A stretch of 64,000 nt of DNA, taken from positions 21,655 to 85,654 of IMG/VR virus record IMGVR_UViG_3300020474_001469. One strand, written 5' to 3'. The stretch comes from a virus. Below are positions 34,065 to 42,736 of this stretch, in pieces; position 1 is the stretch's first letter, and every line of letters starts with the position of its first letter. Below the pieces are notes generated by a model. That model saw only the letters and a list, made by a program, of their open reading frames with translations. It did no database searches and was not told the origin of the DNA. The position numbers and the translations under genes were made by a program.

Positions 34065-34301
34065 TTACCCATTCAATACAGTTTTGTCGGAACTTTCAGA
34101 AAAATATTTGTCCAACATAGATAGTCTATCGTCTGCCGCCGCTAGTTTGTTTAATTCTTCTATCACTGCTTCTGTAATATCAGAATGTTCACCTATTCCA
34201 GCGGGCATAGTTTGATAGACTTTAATATTGGCCATATGGACCGCTATCTCCCCCTCTGCCTGCTTTCTAGCCGCAATCAATAAAGCTTCACCTGGCTTCA
34301 T
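34065..34301 (-). CDS. Small hypothetical protein
   Basis: 78 aa, helical (EALLIAARKQAEGEIAVHMA; ITEAVIEELNKLAAADDRL). Overlaps the upstream HIT gene by four bases. Unrecognised. Confidence 0.55.
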   Translation of the reverse strand: MKPGEALLIAARKQAEGEIAVHMANIKVYQTMPAGIGEHSDITEAVIEELNKLAAADDRLSMLDKYFSESSDKTVLNG

Positions 34302-34654
34302 CCATTACTCTCCTTACGTTTTAGGTAATTTCCTTTGTTAGGAATTACGTTTCTGACCCCACCTCTGGGATCCTCGATATCCCCCTTATTACGGGGAATT
34401 AAGTGTACATGAGGATACATCACAGTTTGTCCTGCGGCCTCACCTACATTTTGTCCTATATTAAATCCATCACATATATTATCTTGTACCCATTCATATC
34501 CCCAGCCGTATGCGGCTTTATAACAATATGCTAAACACTCCCATGTTTCTTCTTTAGGCACAAACAAAATATGTCCGTCTGTGACCGGAAATCCGTCTCT
34601 ATAAACTGTATAATGCTTCGTATCTATTACTATGTCAGTCCAAGGTTTATCCAT
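34298..34654 (-). CDS. HIT-family hydrolase-like protein
   Basis: 118 aa. GQNVGEAAGQTVMYPHVHLIPR is split around the HIT motif; here the first His of H-x-H-x-H is Tyr, the middle catalytic His and the third are kept. HIT proteins hydrolyse nucleoside phosphoramidates or dinucleoside polyphosphates. Common in T4-like marine phages. Confidence 0.78.
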   Translation of the reverse strand: MDKPWTDIVIDTKHYTVYRDGFPVTDGHILFVPKEETWECLAYCYKAAYGWGYEWVQDNICDGFNIGQNVGEAAGQTVMYPHVHLIPRNKGDIEDPRGGVRNVIPNKGNYLKRKESNG

Positions 34655-34659
34655 AATAT

Positions 34660-34998
34660 TTAATTTCCTACAAAAAAGTTAACAATGCCTGTTGCAAAAA
34701 TAAAAACTGCTACTCCATTAATAAAAACTAGTGCTCTGTCATGCCAAAGCATACCTACTACTCCCCAACCCATTACTCCACCAAGATGAAAGAATAAGTT
34801 ATATGGCTCCATACCTCCAGCACTGGTCAATACCATTCCAATAAGAATAATAAAACTAGAAGCCCATTTAATATACCAACTTAGATCGTACTTAGGTGTA
34901 ATCTTTTTAAACACTCTACTAGAGTTTAACTCCTTAATCTTATCGTCTAAATTAGGAACCCACTTTTTTATTTCTTTTTCTATATCTTTTTTATTCAT
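34660..34998 (-). CDS. Membrane protein, three helices
   Basis: 112 aa. Charged N-terminal third, then three hydrophobic segments (about 46-62, 68-86 and 90-110). Overlaps the phosphoribosyltransferase by eight bases. Function unknown. Confidence 0.6.
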   Translation of the reverse strand: MNKKDIEKEIKKWVPNLDDKIKELNSSRVFKKITPKYDLSWYIKWASSFIILIGMVLTSAGGMEPYNLFFHLGGVMGWGVVGMLWHDRALVFINGVAVFIFATGIVNFFVGN

Positions 34999-35524
34999 AT
35001 GTTCCTACATTTTCCCAAGGGTAAACTAACCAAACATCTTCTTCTGCCTTGTTCACCTCATGACAAGAATAGTGTGTCTTAAATTTAAAGTCACTAGCTA
35101 AATTATCTGTTATAACCGCAAATCTTACATTTTCACACCAAACATTACGCCAATGATCATCTTCAGGGTAACAACTACTTTGCCAGTCTTCAACAATCCA
35201 ATTGAATGTTGATCCTGTATCGTTAATATCGTCAACAATTAATATATTCTTTCCTTGTCCGTTACTGTCTGCATTAGGTGTTCCAAATGCATCTTCTGCC
35301 ATCCAAGCATTAGATTCGTTTGCATATCCACTGTCACGTAAACTAACTTTTATTGCTTCACAACGTATGCCGGTCATATTAGAAATAATTGTTGCAGGAA
35401 CATTGCCGCCTCTTGTTATTCCTACAATATAATCAGGTGTCCATTGATCCTTATACATTTGATTTACAATACTTGTGCTACAATTTTCTATGTCTTTCCA
35501 TGTATAGAAATGCTTTTTAATCAT
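34991..35524 (-). CDS. Phosphoribosyltransferase
   Basis: 177 aa starting MIKKHFYTWKDI; the ATG lies one base after the upstream stop. VGITRGGNVPA and the PRPP loop ILIVDDINDTGSTF are those of purine or related type I phosphoribosyltransferases. It would salvage a purine base (hypoxanthine, xanthine or guanine) or regulate nucleotide supply. Confidence 0.78.
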   Translation of the reverse strand: MIKKHFYTWKDIENCSTSIVNQMYKDQWTPDYIVGITRGGNVPATIISNMTGIRCEAIKVSLRDSGYANESNAWMAEDAFGTPNADSNGQGKNILIVDDINDTGSTFNWIVEDWQSSCYPEDDHWRNVWCENVRFAVITDNLASDFKFKTHYSCHEVNKAEEDVWLVYPWENVGTYE

Positions 35525-35525
35525 A

Positions 35526-36086
35526 TTACCAAACCCAAGATACAAAACTGTACCTTGTCCCTTCTGTTATTAATGTTACTTTGTGTGAGTACATAAATGT
35601 ACTTGGAAATATAAGAATATCTCCTGCTCCTAGCTCAACTTTATTGTCGTCTAGCATAATAAAATCGCCGCCTGTAAAGTTATCGTTTAGTAATCCTACT
35701 ACAGACAGGGTAGGAATACCTTTTCTTTCACCGTCGAACATCTGTTGAACTCGATCGGCATGCATATGCATCTGTGTATTTTCATCATACTTATTAAACC
35801 TAACATCCGTAAATCCGTCGAATCCTTGAAGTGTAGGTAATGCTATATCTTTTTCTATGTATTGTATTAGACTATCTTTAACAATATGATGTAGTTCTTT
35901 ATAGTGAGGCACTACTTGGTGAGATATAGAAAGTTCAGTATCTGTACTAAATTTCTCTTTTTCACTATGGGAATAAAATGTATGCTTTTGCCAATCATCT
36001 TGGAAATTATCAATTATAGTATTGCATATGTTTACAGGAACTTTTTGTTTTTGAACGACTACATAAGACATAAGATCTTTCTTCAT
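35526..36086 (-). CDS. Prolyl-4-hydroxylase-like 2OG oxygenase
   Basis: 186 aa. MHMH109-A-D111RVQ, FTGGDFIMLDD, IFPSTFMYSH168KV and EGTR178YSFVSW, the complete set of the P4H-type branch common in marine T4-like phages. Outside the tailoring island, with nucleotide-metabolism neighbours. Confidence 0.75.
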   Translation of the reverse strand: MKKDLMSYVVVQKQKVPVNICNTIIDNFQDDWQKHTFYSHSEKEKFSTDTELSISHQVVPHYKELHHIVKDSLIQYIEKDIALPTLQGFDGFTDVRFNKYDENTQMHMHADRVQQMFDGERKGIPTLSVVGLLNDNFTGGDFIMLDDNKVELGAGDILIFPSTFMYSHKVTLITEGTRYSFVSWVW

Positions 36087-36451
36087 TATACATCGCCCTC
36101 CTTCTTTTTATTAAAGTCTGACTTACACATATCATAAAATAATTTAAAATTTCTCCAAGCCTTATCTAAACCTGGATAATCTTTAGACATTTCTTCCACA
36201 TCATTTTTAAAATTAGTTTCTGTATAGGATGCTTCTCCGGGACTAATATTCACTGTGAACTCTGATCCAGTATCATTTGTTCCATATGTTAAAGGATCAA
36301 ACCTTCCATCTCCATAAGATACACCGCTTGTTCCTCCGCCTGTTGATGTTACATCGTATGTAATAGTATCGCCTAAATCTAAATTGAGTTGATCGATATT
36401 AACAGTTACAGTATCTTCCAAGTTTATTTTGTAAGTGGTATCATCTCCCAT
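36086..36451 (-). CDS. Hypothetical beta-rich protein
   Basis: 121 aa. Threonine/glycine-rich beta-like N-terminal two-thirds and a helical C-terminus (WRNFKLFYDMCKSDFNKKKE). Unrecognised; could be a small virion protein. Confidence 0.5.
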   Translation of the reverse strand: MGDDTTYKINLEDTVTVNIDQLNLDLGDTITYDVTSTGGGTSGVSYGDGRFDPLTYGTNDTGSEFTVNISPGEASYTETNFKNDVEEMSKDYPGLDKAWRNFKLFYDMCKSDFNKKKEGDV

Positions 36452-37500
36452 TATATAGCCTCATATAACTGCTTACCAGAAAAGAAATCTGTGTTAAGTT
36501 TTTTTACTTGTTTATCTAATGGTACAAGAAAGTCTTCGTAGTGTTCCATGTATTCGGATATCTGATTAACAACTTCTGATCTATGAATTTTGTAACTTGC
36601 AAAACTTTCTGTCCATTTGCTAGGATATTTAAAATCTGGCAAAGCCATTTCTTCGTAGCTAAGTCTGTCTGGAACCATTGGTATTGCACCAACAACTGCT
36701 CCTTCGTACCAACTAATACCTAGTGTTTCTTGTAAGTTTGCACTAAACACCATCTTAGCTTCTCCTAGCAAGTTATGATATTGATTCTTATCAAGTTGTT
36801 TTTCTTGACAAACAACAAAATCGTATTGTGGTAACTGTGTTGCTAAATCACTGAAGATTTCTAGTTGTTTCTCTGGAGCAATTCTATGTGGAAAAAGTAT
36901 TAAATTACGTTTCTGCATTCCTTTATATGGAAGCAATTCTTCACGTAAATACTCCATAGGCCACCCGACTCGAACACTTTTTTCATCTAATTCTATTCCT
37001 TCTAACATAAGTTCATTACTAAACATATTAATATGAAACTCTGTAGCAAAGAAGTTGTGATTATAGCATTCATACATACTAGCTTCAGCTTTTCTAACCC
37101 AAGGTTTGTTACCAATTAGTCTACCTAAAAAGTCGTGCGGATCATAACTACCAGCATGCCACATGCCACCAATGCTAATGTCAACACCCAATAATTCTGC
37201 CATATAACGCAATTGAATAACTGTAGGATTCCAGGCATCGGTGTACAAAAAATAATCATCGTCTTTAACCTTGCCATTGCAGAACATTTCTCCTATTTGT
37301 TCGAGTTGTTTACTCTTATATATGTTCGTTCCGCCAAAGTTAAGAAACGCCCCAGGCGTTGTTGCTTGAGGAGTCTCTCCTCCACTTATAGTGACGACTT
37401 CCTCATTAGTAGACCGTTTAAGTTGCTTAGGAAGATGCTCCTTCCACTGTTTAGTATACCTAGTGTCTACTGCTTCAATGTCTACTATATAAATGGTCAT
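36451..37500 (-). CDS. Glycosyltransferase (GT-B type)
   Basis: 349 aa. RNLILFPHRIAPEKQLEIF begins the C-terminal GT4-like Rossmann domain, and QETLGISWYEGAVVGAIPMV is the E-x7-E-like nucleotide-sugar site. The N-terminal domain has SGGETPQATTPGAFLNFGG. Might glucosylate DNA or modify a surface glycan; the acceptor cannot be read from sequence. Overlaps the next small gene by four bases. Confidence 0.72.
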   Translation of the reverse strand: MTIYIVDIEAVDTRYTKQWKEHLPKQLKRSTNEEVVTISGGETPQATTPGAFLNFGGTNIYKSKQLEQIGEMFCNGKVKDDDYFLYTDAWNPTVIQLRYMAELLGVDISIGGMWHAGSYDPHDFLGRLIGNKPWVRKAEASMYECYNHNFFATEFHINMFSNELMLEGIELDEKSVRVGWPMEYLREELLPYKGMQKRNLILFPHRIAPEKQLEIFSDLATQLPQYDFVVCQEKQLDKNQYHNLLGEAKMVFSANLQETLGISWYEGAVVGAIPMVPDRLSYEEMALPDFKYPSKWTESFASYKIHRSEVVNQISEYMEHYEDFLVPLDKQVKKLNTDFFSGKQLYEAI

Positions 37501-37682
37501 CGTCTTTTATTATTCCTCCATTTTTTTCTAGTTCTAGACCAAGCCATATAACTTTCCCAAGTTCTGTCGCCTTTTTTATAAAGGCTGGCTTCTTTAAAAA
37601 CTTTACCTTCGAGTCTACAGTAATCTCGGAATGTGTCGAGATCGTCAAAAATTTTCCTAATAAGGGGATTCTTAATTGCCAT
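37497..37682 (-). CDS. Small conserved phage protein
   Basis: 61 aa starting MAIKNPLIRKIF, set by AGGAAC upstream; the longer frame would run into queD. Basic, ends SRTRKKWRNNKRR; contains SLYKKGDRTWESYMAWSRT. Possibly nucleic-acid binding. Another frame here (37475-37702) is its shadow. Confidence 0.6.
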   Translation of the reverse strand: MAIKNPLIRKIFDDLDTFRDYCRLEGKVFKEASLYKKGDRTWESYMAWSRTRKKWRNNKRR

Positions 37683-37698
37683 GATAGTTCCTTGTATA

Positions 37699-38094
37699 TC
37701 ATTGTGTGGGGTAATAAATCGAACAGCCGTTTTCACCGTCTTCAGCAACGTCAATCTCTACAAATCGGCCTGGGTATTTTGCAGAAATCTCTTGATATAA
37801 GTCATCAGCAATCATTTCGCATGACTTATGATTTAATTCTATTACATCTTCATTGTATAGTTTTTCCATCCATCGTTTAAACTGAATAAATTCAATATCA
37901 CGATCATCATGGAATACTTCTATTCGCACTTTGAAGTGGAATATATGTCGATGTGCAACGCCTAAGAAGCTCACGTCGTCCCAGTCTCCTGTTGCAAGTT
38001 TTGGATCATCTTTAGCCGCTGGATACAAATGTATTCCTTCTTTTCTAAATGTTACCCAAATACTTCGCTTTGCATTTTTCACTGCATCTTCCAT
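37699..38094 (-). CDS. queD: 6-carboxytetrahydropterin synthase-like (QueD)
   Basis: 131 aa from the proposed ATG; the open frame goes back to 38187. Zinc-type histidines in GIHLYPAA and H-R-H of AHRHIFHF, then ELNHKSCEMIADDLYQEI and VAEDGENG carrying the late acidic residue, as in QueD. A perfect sigma70 promoter overlaps the longer N-terminus, and AAGG precedes this ATG, so a start at 38094 (or 38112) is more likely. It makes 6-carboxytetrahydropterin for QueE. Confidence 0.75.
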   Translation of the reverse strand: MEDAVKNAKRSIWVTFRKEGIHLYPAAKDDPKLATGDWDDVSFLGVAHRHIFHFKVRIEVFHDDRDIEFIQFKRWMEKLYNEDVIELNHKSCEMIADDLYQEISAKYPGRFVEIDVAEDGENGCSIYYPTQ

Positions 38095-38152
38095 ACCTTT
38101 TACCTTCTCCATAAGTTCTTCAAACCGAGCTTCTCTCTTATTGACTAAGTTT

Positions 38153-38181
38153 ATTATATTATCTTTAGATGATTTTGTCAA
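38153..38181 (-). promoter_or_regulatory. Consensus sigma70 promoter inside long queD frame
   Basis: TTGACA - 17 bases - TATAAT, all twelve consensus bases. It covers codons 3-12 of the longest queD frame, so the true start must be downstream, or the sequence is bifunctional. Distance to the ATG at 38094 is 58 bases and to 38112 is 40, like the other promoters. Confidence 0.7.
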
Positions 38182-38680
38182 GTCCATAATCTTTCCATTC
38201 TGTAAATTTATCTCTATGCATCAAATCATGTAGACTATGACACCAAACACCAGGATTAGATGCCTTAAAGTCTTTATCGTCAATTTTTAACATAGTGTTA
38301 TAGTTCCATTGTTTTATATAAGGAACAGGTACACGCAGTTGCGGAATAAAATTATCATATTCGCAAAGTCCACCCTCTAAAAATTCTTCTGCGTATTTTA
38401 TAGGAATATCTAGAGAGCATAACTTACCAGCTGACAAAAATGCTTTAATAAGATTCTCCCATGATTCCCATTCTTTATCATTCTCTGGATGGAATGAATG
38501 ATTTGCACCAAAGAATATATGTTCACATTGATTTTCATCATAATGTTTTTGTATTTCGTGAGGTTCGTGTACTCCTGTAACAAATAGTGTTTTTAATCCA
38601 TATGCAGGAGTCTTTTCTACTTCATTACCTATGAACATTTTAACATCAGTTTGTGTGCCGTTTTCGTAATCTCTATTCAT
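38165..38680 (-). CDS. Conserved phage hypothetical protein next to queD
   Basis: 171 aa. Begins MNRDYENGTQTD; contains KTLFVTGVHEPHEIQ, EHIFFGANHSFHP and GVWCHSLHDLMHRDKF. It seems to be a fixed neighbour of deazaguanine genes in some marine phages as I recall, but the fold is not recognised. May take part in DNA modification. Confidence 0.6.
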   Translation of the reverse strand: MNRDYENGTQTDVKMFIGNEVEKTPAYGLKTLFVTGVHEPHEIQKHYDENQCEHIFFGANHSFHPENDKEWESWENLIKAFLSAGKLCSLDIPIKYAEEFLEGGLCEYDNFIPQLRVPVPYIKQWNYNTMLKIDDKDFKASNPGVWCHSLHDLMHRDKFTEWKDYGLDKII

Positions 38681-38886
38681 TTGCTTATCATCACTAAAAT
38701 TGCAGTAAAGAAAAGTGCAAAGAACACAACCGTATAGTCTTTTTTTGGTTCTATTTTACAAGCCTCCTCAAACTCACTGTAATCTAAAGGCATATAATCT
38801 CTGTTCCATGCATCTCTTCTTGTATCTTTCTTACGTTGATCGACTTTGATAGATCCTGGGTCTACTTTATAATCTTCCTTTTTCAT
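38677..38886 (-). CDS. Small tail-anchored membrane protein
   Basis: 69 aa. Charged N-terminal part, then one hydrophobic C-terminal segment (VVFFALFFTAILVMISK). Overlaps both neighbours by four bases. Confidence 0.55.
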   Translation of the reverse strand: MKKEDYKVDPGSIKVDQRKKDTRRDAWNRDYMPLDYSEFEEACKIEPKKDYTVVFFALFFTAILVMISK

Positions 38887-39281
38887 CTATCATTTCCTTT
38901 CATTGCAAAATACAATCCACCAACCCATAGCATAACATGAAAGTTATCATAAAGGATAACATCCATAAAGCTCTCAGGTTGTCCTACCCAAATCACTCCA
39001 GTCATAATACATCCAATAGTAAATCCACTGAACTTAGTTATTAAATTTCCTACCCAGGGCCATAATCTTTTCCAAAGTGCAGAAATTCCTCCGATTAGCA
39101 GGCCAAACCCTGCTCCTAGTTCACCTAATATTACAAATACCCAAACTATATAAGGCAATTCGAAACTTTGTGCATCTTCAATTGAGATAGGTAGTTTAAT
39201 AAGTCCTTGTTGAATAAACACTATTGCAAGAGGTACTCTTAGCAACCAACCAGGTAAGTGTTCGTTTATTTTCTGTATCAT
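38883..39281 (-). CDS. DoxX-like membrane protein
   Basis: 132 aa, four hydrophobic segments. WLLRVPLAIVFIQQGLIKLP at the N-terminus and LGELGAGFGLLIGG in the middle are typical of DoxX/DUF-type small quinone-related membrane proteins. Role in a phage unknown. Confidence 0.65.
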   Translation of the reverse strand: MIQKINEHLPGWLLRVPLAIVFIQQGLIKLPISIEDAQSFELPYIVWVFVILGELGAGFGLLIGGISALWKRLWPWVGNLITKFSGFTIGCIMTGVIWVGQPESFMDVILYDNFHVMLWVGGLYFAMKGNDR

Positions 39282-39460
39282 TTTCTTTTTATATGATCCT
39301 TTAGTGCTAACTTTTGTTTCTTTAATTTTACTAGATGTTCTTTAGTTTCCCAACTTCTATCGTAATTTCTTTCTGCTTCTACTTGCTCTACTTTCTTATG
39401 AAAGTAATCAAACATATTTTGCATCTTTTTAGCCTTCTTGGTGGCTCTTCCAGTACTCAT
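39278..39460 (-). CDS. DUF465-like small helical protein
   Basis: 60 aa. Ends LVKLKKQKLALKDHIKRK, the LKKQKLxLKDxI ending of the DUF465/YdcH family of coiled-coil proteins. Overlaps dpdA by one base. Confidence 0.6.
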   Translation of the reverse strand: MSTGRATKKAKKMQNMFDYFHKKVEQVEAERNYDRSWETKEHLVKLKKQKLALKDHIKRK

Positions 39461-40920
39461 TATATCTCCTCAAACAAATTATTGAACTGCGAACTTGCAT
39501 TTACAGTTCTCTTTCCAGTAGCACCTCTTGTTCCAATAATCGACATCCAAAACTTTGAAAACTCTTCTATCACAAGATTTGCTTCATCTCTGCTACTTGT
39601 AGCAAAAATAGCTTCAACGACATCTTTGAAGTATACTCTATCAAATCGTTCGTCTACTAACATAGCAGGAATAGTATTATTGTCGTATTTTCTATTTGCT
39701 TCTTGTACTGCATTAATGTGCATCCATACATTGTGTCCCATCATTATTGCATAAGAAAAACTATCCCAACTAGTTTTACCTTCTTTTCCTATTTTATTTA
39801 GGTCTCCTGGACCATATATACAAATGTCTTTAGCCATTAATTCTGCAGTAATAGGAGAGTCTAAGAAACTTGTATGTTTTCCTTCTCTAACAAATGCAGT
39901 ACCAAACGGCGTAGTATCTGTAGATAAACTTTTGTCATCTATACTAGGAACCATTCTGTATACCCATTTAGATCTATCTTGGGTTTCTAGTTCGCAATAT
40001 ATTTGTCCATTCGCTGTTGCTAAAAACGGACTAGCACAGTCAAATGTTACAGTAAAGTTTTCGTTATGATACTTACGAACTGCTCTTTGTATATCAGTAA
40101 GTAGTGTAGCCCATTCTAGTTTGCTTGTGCCTAAAAAGTGCATTACATCATGTATACCTTTTTCTAGTAATCCGTCAAATCTTAGTGCAACTAGTCGTTT
40201 CAAAACAAGATGCACATCACACATATTCTGTCCACCCATTGACCATCCATTAAAGTGATCATTAGGATATTTTTTAGGATCACAATAGTCTTTCATCTGA
40301 TTATACCAGTCATCTGCATCAGCATGATTTTCGCCTTGTAAAACATTTAGGAATTTACAAGCACCAGATCTATTTTTCATCCAATAATCGTTATTGATAC
40401 GTGTGGCATTTACTGCATCTTGGTAGTTGTCAATACCAGTAGCTTTTGCACCCTCGGGTGAACGTGAAACCCAAGCCGGAATATCTAATATCATTCCATA
40501 GTCCATGTAAGCATCCATCCATCGTAGAACACCATCACGTTTCTTTTGTGCTTTAGGACAATTAGGATCTTTCCAATCGCCTTCCCAAACACCTTTACCT
40601 ATTTGAAATCCACCAGAGTCTCCTAATATCCAACTGTTATTTCTATCTCTGTTCCGAATCATATCTTCTTTAGGAGAATCTTTGTTAATATCTAGCTCAG
40701 CATGACCTGCAGAATACAAAGTCCATTTGTACTGAAATTGACCCTGTGTTGGATTAATGTAATTAAGACCTTCTACACCATTTTTTAAGTTACTAGGTAT
40801 TCTTGACGTTTCAACATATTCATCAAAACGTTGTTTTCCAACATATGTAGCATAAAATCCGCTTAAAGCTGGAAGAAATCTAGCATAATCTTTTTGTTGT
40901 GCAGTTAAGTCTGTAATCAT
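39460..40920 (-). CDS. dpdA: DpdA-like DNA guanine transglycosylase
   Basis: 486 aa. TGT-fold motifs in order: LGDSGGFQ (D101-Q106), LNVLQGENH (cf. the VQGG loop), GWSMGGQNM (cf. GG-x-x-GE) and FDCASPFLATANGQ with D294 at the nucleophile position. DpdA enzymes swap guanine in DNA for a 7-deazaguanine, and phage homologues are known to modify phage genomes. With FolE, QueD and QueE in the same block, this is the likely final enzyme. The tRNA enzyme's zinc cysteines are not seen. Confidence 0.78.
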   Translation of the reverse strand: MITDLTAQQKDYARFLPALSGFYATYVGKQRFDEYVETSRIPSNLKNGVEGLNYINPTQGQFQYKWTLYSAGHAELDINKDSPKEDMIRNRDRNNSWILGDSGGFQIGKGVWEGDWKDPNCPKAQKKRDGVLRWMDAYMDYGMILDIPAWVSRSPEGAKATGIDNYQDAVNATRINNDYWMKNRSGACKFLNVLQGENHADADDWYNQMKDYCDPKKYPNDHFNGWSMGGQNMCDVHLVLKRLVALRFDGLLEKGIHDVMHFLGTSKLEWATLLTDIQRAVRKYHNENFTVTFDCASPFLATANGQIYCELETQDRSKWVYRMVPSIDDKSLSTDTTPFGTAFVREGKHTSFLDSPITAELMAKDICIYGPGDLNKIGKEGKTSWDSFSYAIMMGHNVWMHINAVQEANRKYDNNTIPAMLVDERFDRVYFKDVVEAIFATSSRDEANLVIEEFSKFWMSIIGTRGATGKRTVNASSQFNNLFEEI

Positions 40921-41177
40921 GAATCAGCTCTCCACCTATACACTTCTGGGATACAAAAATTTCTGCCCCATTTACAAGTATTATCTTCTTTGCATACACG
41001 TTCGTGTTTACTGTTTTCCCAACAATCACCTGTTAGTCCTCGCATCTTTACAAGTTTCGCAAATCCATCATCTATTGATAGCATAATAATAGAAGGAAAA
41101 ATTAAGCCCATGGTTACAATCCAAAAGAATGCCCAACCAAAGCCTTTATTATGATATGGTTGATTTGGATCACTCAT
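40917..41177 (-). CDS. Small membrane protein with cysteines
   Basis: 86 aa. One hydrophobic segment (GWAFFWIVTMGLIFPSIIML) and a C-terminal part with four cysteines (GDCWEN, RVCKED, TCKWGRNFC). Likely anchored and disulfide-linked outside the membrane. Overlaps the clamp gene by one base. Confidence 0.55.
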   Translation of the reverse strand: MSDPNQPYHNKGFGWAFFWIVTMGLIFPSIIMLSIDDGFAKLVKMRGLTGDCWENSKHERVCKEDNTCKWGRNFCIPEVYRWRADS

Positions 41178-41905
41178 TATTTGCTCTGAGCTGGTAGTAT
41201 ATAGTCGTATTTTACCATACCACTATCTACTGAAATTTGCATAGCACCTTGATCACTCAAACTCATAGTTAAATTACCGTCTAAGTTAAGTATAGATTGA
41301 ACTTGTGCGACAGGCCAACTCCAAGTATGTGCTAGTGTACCTTCTATTCCGTGATGGAAAACAAATTCACCTGCATGTGTGCTTTGATCACCGAACGCAA
41401 AAACAAGATTACCATCTTTTGTACTAACATTAAAGTTAGGCTCTTCTGAATGTGCCGCACTCATTAGTTTCATTCTTGCAATACTTGCCACACTTGGGGC
41501 AAATGTAACTTGCCACTGGGCACCTTTAAATTTTACTGTTTTAAGTTTTTCGTCAATGATTGCTTTGTTCATAAAACGATAATCATTTTGGAAATCACCA
41601 GCCGCATTTTCAAAATGAATATGTGTAGGAACAGTTTCTCCGTTTCTTTCTGCTTTTACAACTTCTATCTTTGCATCTTTTTGATATTCTGGATTCTTTA
41701 AATGCAATGCAAGTTTGTCTAAATTTGGCATACCAAAAGTATTTTGAAATTCGCCTACTGCTGACTGTGCTTCAGCAGATAGTATAACACTACGGTCTTC
41801 AGCCATAGAGTCAATCTGTGTTCCTTCTTCGTTTGTAACTTTTACCAAGCTCAAGAACCCTAAAGCATGAGTGTGTGCTACAATATCTTGTAAGATGTCT
41901 TTCAT
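41177..41905 (-). CDS. 45: DNA polymerase sliding clamp (gp45-like)
   Basis: 242 aa, near T4 gp45 (228). Two-domain beta/alpha pattern; ends YDYILPAQSK as a clamp C-terminus. GEFQNTFGMPNLDKLA is the usual gp45-type helix and strand. It tethers polymerase to DNA and in T4 activates late transcription together with the late promoters, which this window has. A strong early promoter is just upstream. Confidence 0.82.
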   Translation of the reverse strand: MKDILQDIVAHTHALGFLSLVKVTNEEGTQIDSMAEDRSVILSAEAQSAVGEFQNTFGMPNLDKLALHLKNPEYQKDAKIEVVKAERNGETVPTHIHFENAAGDFQNDYRFMNKAIIDEKLKTVKFKGAQWQVTFAPSVASIARMKLMSAAHSEEPNFNVSTKDGNLVFAFGDQSTHAGEFVFHHGIEGTLAHTWSWPVAQVQSILNLDGNLTMSLSDQGAMQISVDSGMVKYDYILPAQSK

Positions 41906-41925
41906 ATTATTCTCCTATTGTTATT

Positions 41926-41954
41926 ATTATAGTATCTAAGTGGTTGAAAGTCAA
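41926..41954 (-). promoter_or_regulatory. Sigma70-type promoter
   Basis: TTGACT - 17 bases - TATAAT in the 45-base gap before the clamp gene; its -35 overlaps the stop codon of the upstream dehydrogenase gene. AGGAG follows at the right place for the clamp ATG. Confidence 0.75.
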
Positions 41955-42736
41955 GTGTTTTTCCTAACTTTATTGTTATATTCTACCGCTGATCTTATGA
42001 TATTTAGATCGATGCCGGCATTGTCTGCTGATTTTAGGATAGCATTTGCATCCTTTGGAAAGCAATGACCACCAAAGCCTCTTTCTTCTGTGACCTTGGT
42101 ATGACTATGTCCTATTCTAGGATCTTCGCCAATTTCTTGAGCTACTTTATCGAAGTCTATATTTAATTTTTTACACATATCAAATATCTGATTAAAAAAA
42201 CTTACCTTAGTAGCTAAAAATGCATTGCGAAATACCTTTGCAATTATTAATTCTTTAGGTTCGCTTATAATAATGTTTTTGCCACAGTTATTAAAAACTT
42301 CAGTCCAATACGGAATATCATCGCCACCAAGAGATATATCTTCACAATCTAATAAATCTTTTGTTGCAGTTTTAGATCTCAAATACTCAGGACTAAAAGT
42401 TATGTTATGTTTAGGAAATTTTTCTTTTAAATTAAACCAACCATCAATACTAATAGTGCTTTTTATAAGTACTGGAATGTTTTCTTTTGTTTGAGATAAT
42501 ACTTCAAAAATGTTTGACATATTACATGCACCATCATAGTCTTCAGGAGTGCTTACACAAACTATTACACTTTCTGAATTATAATCACTAATCCTACCTA
42601 AAAAAGTTTTCTGTTTGCCTAAAATTCTATAGTATTCTGGATCAACAATTTGTGTCATGTAATCAAAATCGTTAAGTAATTTTTCGTGAGCTTGTCCTAC
42701 AGACCCATATCCAGCAATTATAATGTATCCGGTCAT
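41951..42736 (-). CDS. UDP-glucose/GDP-mannose dehydrogenase-like protein
   Basis: 261 aa. Rossmann loop IIIAGYGSVGQAH, VCVSTPEDYDG, STISIDG, and the catalytic GFGGHCFPKDANAIL with Cys at about residue 225. It has the NAD domain and central helix but lacks the C-terminal UDP-binding domain (family about 400). Either a minimal dehydrogenase or one with another substrate. Next to a cytidylyltransferase and HAD phosphatase, suggesting sugar metabolism. Confidence 0.72.
   Translation of the reverse strand: MTGYIIIAGYGSVGQAHEKLLNDFDYMTQIVDPEYYRILGKQKTFLGRISDYNSESVIVCVSTPEDYDGACNMSNIFEVLSQTKENIPVLIKSTISIDGWFNLKEKFPKHNITFSPEYLRSKTATKDLLDCEDISLGGDDIPYWTEVFNNCGKNIIISEPKELIIAKVFRNAFLATKVSFFNQIFDMCKKLNIDFDKVAQEIGEDPRIGHSHTKVTEERGFGGHCFPKDANAILKSADNAGIDLNIIRSAVEYNNKVRKNT

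Noticed and set aside
37475-37702. 75-aa minus-strand frame
   Set aside because: Overlaps the better supported 61-aa gene with a ribosome site in another frame.
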